Part shown: one piece after another, positions 5,786 through 10,167 of the stretch
Position numbering within the stretch: position 1 is the stretch's first letter
How the letters are laid out: each line of letters begins with the position of its first letter
NCBI GenBank assembly: GCA_964459165.1
Contig: CAYWKM010000054.1
Span: 1-10,167, forward strand
Origin: RGIG4074 sp964459165
GTDB lineage: Bacteria > Bacillota > Clostridia > Christensenellales > Borkfalkiaceae
Direction: 5' to 3'
Length of the DNA stretch: 10,167 bases
Program-made: the position numbers and the translations under genes
The notes under the pieces: model-generated
Told to the model about the DNA's origin: nothing
Databases searched by the model: none
The model's input: the letters and a program-made list of their open reading frames with translations, nothing else

Positions 5786-8633
5786 AATTATCAGCAAATA
5801 TCAGGGAGAAAAAAATCCCGATAAACGCTACATAAAATTAGGAAAAAAGATTACAGACGTCGTGCCCCATAAAATTCTCGGATTCGATTCGGACGCTCCC
5901 GAATATTGGGGATTGAAAGAGGTTCTCACGCCCGAGATGTGCGACGTCGCCAACAAGATGAAGCTCAGAAGGTTCTATACGTTTGAAGAGCTTCTGAAAA
6001 TGAATAAAGAGTACGAGCCGATTTCGCTTCAAAAGCTTCTCGACGAGATGGCGAACGTCGGCATTCTGGAATACGACTACGGCGACAATTACGATCATTA
6101 CGGCGAACTCAAAGACAGACCCCGTATCAAGAGATACCGCCTTCCTTTCTTCGTTCCCGGTTCGGCGGAGCTTTTCAATTCCACGATGGATCGCATCGAA
6201 AAGAATCCTGCGGTCGCTTCCTTCTTCGAGCGCATGACGTTTGTTCCCTTGGCGGGGATCACGCAGATGATTCCTCCCGGCGGCGACGGCGTGGGGATGC
6301 ACGTCATTCCCGTAGAAAAGGCGATCGACGCGGAAAATCAATCGGTAGATTTGGAGCACATTTCCTATTGGCTGAAAAAATACGAAGGGCATATTTCCGC
6401 CGGTATCTGCTCGTGCAGGGCTTCCCGCGGGTTTCTCGGCGACGGTTGCGCCGACGACGTAGACGATTGGTGTATTCAGCTCGGAGATATGGCGGATTAT
6501 ACCGTAGAGACGGGACGCGCTCATTACATCACGAAAGAGAGAGCTTTGGAAATTCTCGAATTGGCGGAAAAGAACGGCTACGTTCATCAAATCACCAATA
6601 TCGACGGCGAAAATAAAATCTTCGATATCTGCAATTGCAACGTCGAAATTTGCAACGCGCTGAGAACCTCCCTTCTCTTCAATACGCCGAATCTGTCCCG
6701 AAGCGCCTATACCGCTAAGGTGACGAAGGAGAATTGCGTGGCGTGCGGGAAATGCGTGGAATCCTGTCCCGCCGGAGCGGTTAAATTGGGGCAGAAGCTT
6801 TGCCGCAAGGACGGTTCCGACGTACAATATCCTCATGCGCCCCTCCCCGATAAGCTCATTTGGGGCGAATACGCGTGGGACGAAAATTATCGCGACACCG
6901 CCAGACTTTCCAACACCTATGACAGCGGAAGCTCTCCCTGCAAGGCGGCTTGCCCGGCGCACGTTCCCGTACAGGCCTATCTCAAGCTTGCGCGCGAGGG
7001 AAAATACCGCGAGGCGCTCGCGATGATAAAGACGGAAAATCCCCTGCCCGCCGTATGCGGTCGCGTCTGCAACAAGCAGTGCGAGCTCGCCTGCACGAGA
7101 GGGAACATCGATCAGCCCGTCTCTATCGACGCGGTCAAAAAGTTTGTTTCCGATCTCGAAAGGGAGGAAGAAAAACGTTACGTTCCCGAAAAGGTGATCC
7201 CTTCCGTTCACGGAGAATTTAAGGAAAAAATCGCTATCGTCGGCGCGGGACCTGCGGGACTCAGCGCGGCGTACTATCTCGCGCAGATGGGATATCGCCC
7301 TACGGTATTTGAGAAGAACGATCGTCCGGGCGGTATGCTCGCATACGGCATTCCGAGCTATAAGCTGGAAAAGGACGTAATCGCTTCGGAAATTGACGTA
7401 ATCAAAGAGCTCGGAGCGGAGATTCGCTGCGGCGTGGAAGTGGGGAAGGACGTGACGATCGCCCAATTGAAGGAACAGGGCTATCAGGCGTTCTATATCG
7501 CAATCGGCTGTCAGGGAGGGAAGCGTCCCCATGTGAAAAACGACGAGGCGGAGGGTACGGATATCGCCGTAACCTTCCTGCGCGATTGTCTCGAAAATCC
7601 CGATAAAAAGATGAACGGCGACGTAATCGTCGTCGGCGGCGGAAACGTCGCGATCGATTGCGCGAGGAGCGCGCATCGTTTGGGCGCGTCCGGCGTAAAG
7701 ATGTTCTGCTTGGAAAGCAGAGAGACTATGCCTGCGACCAAGGAAGAAATCGCCGAGGCGGAGGAAGAGAACGTCGAAGTCAATCCTTCGTGGGGACCCA
7801 AGGAGGTTCTCACGGACGGAGAGGGAAAAGTGAGCGGAATCGTCTTCAAGAGATGCCTCCGTACGATCGATCCCGAAACGGGTAAGTTCTCTCCCGCGTA
7901 CGACGAGGAGGAGACGATCGCCGTCGACGCCGATCATATCATCTTCGCCATCGGTCAGAGCATCGAATGGGGGAATTTGCTCGAAGGCACGAACGTCAAA
8001 TTTTGGCACGGCAATTATCCCGTGGCGGATAAGTTCACTTATCAGACGGACGATCCCGATATTTTTGTCGGCGGCGACGTATATACGGGTCCTCGGTTCG
8101 TCATCGACGCGATCGCGGCGGGACACGAAGCCGCAGAAAGCCTGCATCGCCGCGTGCGCCCGAAGGCGTCCATGACGATCGGACGGGATCGCAGACATTA
8201 CGATCGAATCGATACGGAGGACGTGAAATATCCCTCTTACGATACGTCGGGCAGACAGGAAGCGGGCATGAACGGAGCGATCGATTATAAAAATTCCTTT
8301 AAGGACGCGCATAATACGCTCACGGAGGAACAGGTAAAGATCGAAACGAGCCGATGTCTCTCTTGCGGAGCTTCCTATGTGGACCCCAATAAATGTATCG
8401 GTTGCGGTATCTGCACGACGAGATGCCGGTTCGACGCGATTCATCTTGTCCGGGATCATCCCGAATGCACGAATATGCGCCCTGCGGAAAAGAAGATTTC
8501 CGGACTTGCGTCGTACGCGATCAAACGAGCGTTTAAAATCGCGGGGAATCTCGGCTCGGACGAAGCCAAGCAAATGGCGAAAAAGCGCCGCGCGTTCAAG
8601 CTCGCCAAAAAACAGGCGCAATCCGAAAAGTGA
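5766..8633 (+). CDS. Multidomain Fe-S / FAD / NAD(P) oxidoreductase with GltD-NfnB-like core
   Basis: Predicted soluble electron-transfer flavoprotein of 955 residues, about twice the length of GltD or NfnB. Residues 1-210 have no motif I recognise. Next is a cysteine-rich region: CSCR (215-218), C228, C236 and CNCNVEIC (289-296). A ferredoxin motif CVACGKCVESCP follows (Cys 324, 327, 330, 334). From about 390 comes the GltD-like N-terminal Fe-S domain: CKAACPAHVP (392-401) and CGRVCNKQCELAC (431-443). The FAD site is VGAGPAG (492-498), the NAD(P)H site VVGGGNVAID (622-631), and the FAD-closing motif GGDVYTGP begins at 769. The C-terminus adds RCLSCG (C864, C867) and CIGCGICTTRC (877-887), then a basic tail. 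It likely moves electrons between NAD(P)H, FAD and several Fe-S clusters; the final partner is unknown. AAGGAG at 5753-5758 supports the start. Overlap with hypB and a one-base gap to hypA imply coupled translation. Confidence 0.88.
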   Translation: MPAQNDKIISKYQGEKNPDKRYIKLGKKITDVVPHKILGFDSDAPEYWGLKEVLTPEMCDVANKMKLRRFYTFEELLKMNKEYEPISLQKLLDEMANVGILEYDYGDNYDHYGELKDRPRIKRYRLPFFVPGSAELFNSTMDRIEKNPAVASFFERMTFVPLAGITQMIPPGGDGVGMHVIPVEKAIDAENQSVDLEHISYWLKKYEGHISAGICSCRASRGFLGDGCADDVDDWCIQLGDMADYTVETGRAHYITKERALEILELAEKNGYVHQITNIDGENKIFDICNCNVEICNALRTSLLFNTPNLSRSAYTAKVTKENCVACGKCVESCPAGAVKLGQKLCRKDGSDVQYPHAPLPDKLIWGEYAWDENYRDTARLSNTYDSGSSPCKAACPAHVPVQAYLKLAREGKYREALAMIKTENPLPAVCGRVCNKQCELACTRGNIDQPVSIDAVKKFVSDLEREEEKRYVPEKVIPSVHGEFKEKIAIVGAGPAGLSAAYYLAQMGYRPTVFEKNDRPGGMLAYGIPSYKLEKDVIASEIDVIKELGAEIRCGVEVGKDVTIAQLKEQGYQAFYIAIGCQGGKRPHVKNDEAEGTDIAVTFLRDCLENPDKKMNGDVIVVGGGNVAIDCARSAHRLGASGVKMFCLESRETMPATKEEIAEAEEENVEVNPSWGPKEVLTDGEGKVSGIVFKRCLRTIDPETGKFSPAYDEEETIAVDADHIIFAIGQSIEWGNLLEGTNVKFWHGNYPVADKFTYQTDDPDIFVGGDVYTGPRFVIDAIAAGHEAAESLHRRVRPKASMTIGRDRRHYDRIDTEDVKYPSYDTSGRQEAGMNGAIDYKNSFKDAHNTLTEEQVKIETSRCLSCGASYVDPNKCIGCGICTTRCRFDAIHLVRDHPECTNMRPAEKKISGLASYAIKRAFKIAGNLGSDEAKQMAKKRRAFKLAKKQAQSEK

Positions 8634-8634
8634 T

Positions 8635-8979
8635 ATGCACGAATTGGGAATCGTCATGCACGTCATCAAGCAGGTGGAGGCGATCGCGCTGGAAAACGAC
8701 GTCGATCAAGTCGTCAAGCTGAATTTGGAGGTGGGGGAAGTCTCCTCCGTCGTTCCGTCGCTCTTTACCGAATGCTTCGAATGGGCAAAAAAGAAAACGC
8801 GTTTCATGCGGGAGACGCAGCTGGAGCTGATCGTTCTTGAAGGAATTTCCTATTGCCGAAATTGCAAAGAAACCTTCAAGACGACGCTCTGCGCCAAGCG
8901 ATGTCCGCGTTGCGGCGGCTACGATACCTATCTCGTGACGGGCAATGAAATCAACATCAGGGATATCGAAGTGACGTAA
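8635..8979 (+). CDS. hypA: HypA nickel metallochaperone
   Basis: HypA binds nickel and passes it, with HypB, to an apo-enzyme; it is classically needed for [NiFe]-hydrogenase and in some bacteria for urease. The protein has 114 residues, the normal length. It begins MHELGIV, so the N-terminal M-H-E nickel site (His2, Glu3) is intact. The zinc knuckle is C74-x-x-C77 and C90-P-R-C93 with 12 residues between, the usual spacing, and C86 lies in between. ATG 8635 is fixed by this MHE motif; the frame stays open upstream, but that part is out-of-frame sequence of the oxidoreductase gene. It starts one base after the preceding stop codon with no good ribosome binding site, so translation probably depends on re-initiation. 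It is the last gene of the operon. The client enzyme is not in the window. Confidence 0.94.
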   Translation: MHELGIVMHVIKQVEAIALENDVDQVVKLNLEVGEVSSVVPSLFTECFEWAKKKTRFMRETQLELIVLEGISYCRNCKETFKTTLCAKRCPRCGGYDTYLVTGNEINIRDIEVT

Positions 8980-8991
8980 AGATTTTTCAAA

Positions 8992-9056
8992 GCGCAAAAA
9001 AATTGCGCGAAAAAGCGCCGCGCTCCCAATTTTTACGGAAGGAGCCTCGTTTTTTT
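8992..9056 (+). terminator. Possible terminator region after hypA
   Basis: GCGCAA (8992-8997) and TTGCGC (9003-9008) form a perfect 6-bp hairpin with a five-base loop but lack a T tail. Just after it, GCTCC (9022-9026) can pair with GGAGC (9041-9045), followed four bases later by seven T (9050-9056). Either or both could end the hypA transcript. The position between the operon and the next promoter makes a terminator likely, although each stem is short. Confidence 0.5.
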
Positions 9057-9148
9057 GTAAATTCGATTCATTATTCGGATTAAGAGGGCAAAATTTCAAA
9101 ATTTTATAAAATTTTTTAATATTTCTTACAAAAACAATAAAAAAAGTC

Positions 9149-9177
9149 TTGATTTTTATTTGAATTGCTGTTATAAT
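9149..9177 (+). promoter_or_regulatory. Extended -10 promoter of the TetR gene
   Basis: TTGATT (9149-9154) and TATAAT (9172-9177) are 17 bp apart. A TG at 9169-9170, one base before the -10 box, makes an extended -10 element. Upstream A/T tracts could strengthen it. The predicted start is near 9184. Confidence 0.8.
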
Positions 9178-9198
9178 CAAACACGAAGAGATTTCATT

Positions 9199-9237
9199 GA
9201 CGATAAAAAAGTCGATAACGGGTAGTGCACGTCGTTA
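9199..9237. repeat. Candidate operator repeats in the TetR leader
   Basis: GACGATAA (9199-9206) is nearly repeated as GTCGATAA (9211-9218). TAACG (9216-9220) and CGTTA (9233-9237) form an inverted pair with a 12-base spacer, giving a 22-bp element. TetR-family proteins usually repress their own gene from a palindrome near the start site, so this is the best autoregulatory candidate here. The arms are short. Confidence 0.3.
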
Positions 9238-9298
9238 ATGAATTTTTAGCGTCGGAAACAGTGCATGAAAAAAAATACAGAATATCAGGGAAGAAAAA

Positions 9299-9889
9299 AT
9301 GATCAAAAATTGCAACGAAAGAATCATCAAACAAACAATATTTTTAGGCGCAAAGAAGGGCGTCGGCAGACAGTTGTCTACAAAAGAGATCGCGTCTTTA
9401 AGTAAGATTAACGAAGCCACGATTTTTTCTCATTTTAAAACGAAGGTTAATTTGATGGTGACCGCCCTTTTAACCATCGACAAAGAGATCGCGGATGTTT
9501 TGGCGGAGTGTCCGTTTGATTGTTCCGATTGGCAGGGCTCTGTAAGAAAGGTTTGGGACGTCTATATGGATTATCTCATTCAGAATCCGGATAAGACGCA
9601 ATACTACTATTCTTATCGCAACTCCTCCTTCTTTTCGGACGAGACGCTGGAAGAACAGAAAAAGGTATATTCCGTCTTTTTAGACAAGATAGGCGCGATT
9701 GTCCGGAATTCCGATGTATATCAAAAATTCGACAGATCTCTTCTTTGGACATTGGTCATCAATACCGCTCTCAGCATCGCTTTAAAAATTTCGAGAGGGG
9801 AAATCGAAGATAACGAAAAGAATCGCGATTTTATTTTCGGAGAATCCTTCGATTATATTTTCAGAAACATAACGTTTAAAACGGAGTAG
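9299..9889 (+). CDS. TetR/AcrR-family transcriptional regulator
   Basis: Predicted ligand-responsive DNA-binding repressor of 196 residues, the standard TetR length. The N-terminal helix-turn-helix is visible at residues 26-48: LSTKEIASLSKI (26-37) is the first part, and the recognition helix with the family hallmark follows as NEATIFSHFKTKVNL (38-52), matching the usual xxTIYxHFxxKxxL. The C-terminal ligand-binding part (from about 55) shows no specific family signature; it is rich in Tyr and Phe near 101-112 (QYYYSYRNSSFF), which may line a hydrophobic pocket. The start has AGGGAAG at 9287-9293, 5 bases upstream. The gene has its own extended -10 promoter and a strong terminator, so it is monocistronic. 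Its targets are unknown: itself, the adjacent operon, or genes to the right of the window are all possible. No transporter gene, the common TetR neighbour, is in view. Confidence 0.9.
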   Translation: MIKNCNERIIKQTIFLGAKKGVGRQLSTKEIASLSKINEATIFSHFKTKVNLMVTALLTIDKEIADVLAECPFDCSDWQGSVRKVWDVYMDYLIQNPDKTQYYYSYRNSSFFSDETLEEQKKVYSVFLDKIGAIVRNSDVYQKFDRSLLWTLVINTALSIALKISRGEIEDNEKNRDFIFGESFDYIFRNITFKTE

Positions 9890-9890
9890 G

Positions 9891-9906
9891 CTTCTTAAAC
9901 AAGAAG
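9891..9906. repeat. Small hairpin right after the TetR stop codon
   Basis: CTTCTT (9891-9896) and AAGAAG (9901-9906) are perfect inverted arms with an AAAC loop, starting one base after the stop codon. There is no T tract, so it is more likely to protect the mRNA end than to terminate. Confidence 0.3.
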
Positions 9907-9951
9907 ATCGCCGAAAAAAACGCGAAGTAAAATTTTATCAAAAAAATTGTG

Positions 9952-9992
9952 AACGCCTTCTGCGGCTGTACCGCGGAAGGCGTTTTGTTTTT
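9952..9992 (+). terminator. Strong intrinsic, probably bidirectional terminator
   Basis: AACGCCTTC (9952-9960) pairs with GAAGGCGTT (9976-9984). Inside it, GCGG (9962-9965) pairs with CCGC (9971-9974), and one T-G wobble joins the two parts. The result is a 14-pair stem with a five-base loop. TTTTGTTTTT (9983-9992) follows. Seven A at 9940-9946 upstream give a T tract on the opposite strand, so it could also stop a minus-strand transcript coming from the right. Confidence 0.92.
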
Positions 9993-10167
9993 AGGCGAAC
10001 CCTTCCTTTTAAGAATATCGAAGAAAGCGGCGGGGAGAGATCCTGTTTACGAAGAAGCGACGGAAAAAGACGGCTTGAGAGAAGCCTTTGCGCGATACTC
10101 CCTTTCGTCGATCGGTTTTTTTGTTCACTTTCTGCCGACAAAGCCTTTTTTATTGTTCACTTTTTTG
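9993..10167. other. Right-edge region without a supported gene
   Basis: I see no convincing coding sequence here. It contains a small hairpin, GGCTT (10072-10076) with AAGCC (10082-10086), several T tracts, and two copies of TTGTTCACTTT. It may be the 3' flank or leader of a gene beyond the window edge. Confidence 0.5.
10121..10163. repeat. Two direct copies of an 11-bp motif
   Basis: TTGTTCACTTT occurs at 10121-10131 and 10153-10163, a 32-bp period, each copy preceded by a T-rich tract. On the minus strand it reads AAAGTGAACAA. It could be a pair of regulator sites for a gene to the right, or the start of a repeat array cut by the window edge. Confidence 0.4.

Larger units (their letters stand above)
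9057..9298 (+). other. AT-rich intergenic region and TetR leader
   Basis: This stretch holds no gene that I can support. It contains a perfect A/T palindrome at 9098-9115, A/T tracts before the promoter that could act as an UP element, the promoter itself at 9149-9177, and a leader of about 115 bases. The leader carries short repeats (9199-9237) and the ribosome binding site AGGGAAG (9287-9293), which sits 5 bases before the TetR start codon. Confidence 0.6.

Noticed and set aside
8377..8634. Upstream extension of the HypA reading frame
   Set aside because: The extension is out-of-frame sequence of the oxidoreductase gene. HypA proteins begin with Met-His-Glu, which is exactly at 8635.
5838..8669. 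Very long open frame (943 codons) on the minus strand opposite the large oxidoreductase
   Set aside because: It mirrors the sense gene and has the Arg-, Ala- and Phe-rich make-up typical of antisense frames created by codon bias. The sense strand carries clear Fe-S, FAD and NAD(P) motifs and a good ribosome binding site, and the antisense frame shows no domain.
8992..9060. A riboswitch or small RNA gene in the GC-rich hairpins after hypA
   Set aside because: The hairpins are short, lie downstream of a stop codon, precede a T tract, and have no own promoter. A terminator explains them better.
9938..10141. Minus-strand open frame of 67 codons at the right edge
   Set aside because: It runs through the strong terminator hairpin, is Arg/Ser-rich without any motif, and has no convincing ribosome binding site.

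Overview
The window looks like chromosomal DNA of an anaerobic Firmicute, most likely an uncultured member of the Clostridia. The grounds are indirect. Ribosome binding sites are strong and purine-rich (GGAGG type), and promoters carry near-consensus TTGACT/TATAAT boxes. Genes are tightly packed on one strand, proteins are rich in Fe-S clusters, and TagD-like and LicD-like cell-envelope enzymes are present. I cannot name a genus. All nine genes lie on the + strand. I see no RNA gene, insertion sequence, CRISPR array or origin.

Left part (1-2228). A GNAT acetyltransferase (92-595) is closed by a terminator hairpin (633-667). A very good sigma-A type promoter (726-754) then opens a transcription unit. 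Its first two genes are a LicD-family phosphotransferase (887-1705) and a small TagD-like cytidylyltransferase (1827-2228). This is a plausible minimal pair: one makes a CDP-activated alcohol or polyol and the other transfers the phospho-alcohol onto a surface glycan.

Central part (2295-8979). This is the most interesting region. It encodes, in order: a HypB-type nickel GTPase; a class I SAM methyltransferase overlapping it by 8 bp; a flavin amine-oxidase-like FAD enzyme with its own promoter; a second HypB paralogue; a 955-residue multidomain Fe-S/FAD/NAD(P) oxidoreductase overlapping that HypB by 20 bp; and HypA, one base after it. Both HypB copies keep the metal-binding Cys-His and Cys residues, and HypA keeps its MHE nickel site and zinc knuckle. 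However, no hydrogenase or urease subunit and no HypC, D, E or F is in the window. The layout suggests nickel delivery linked to a redox system made of the two flavoproteins, or nickel chaperones parked beside an unrelated redox operon while serving an enzyme elsewhere. The sequence alone cannot decide between these.

Right part (8980-10167). After a possible terminator there is an AT-rich stretch with an extended -10 promoter and a leader of about 120 bases, then a TetR-family regulator (9299-9889). It ends in a very strong, probably bidirectional terminator (9952-9992). The last 175 bases hold no convincing gene, only a small hairpin and an 11-bp direct repeat.
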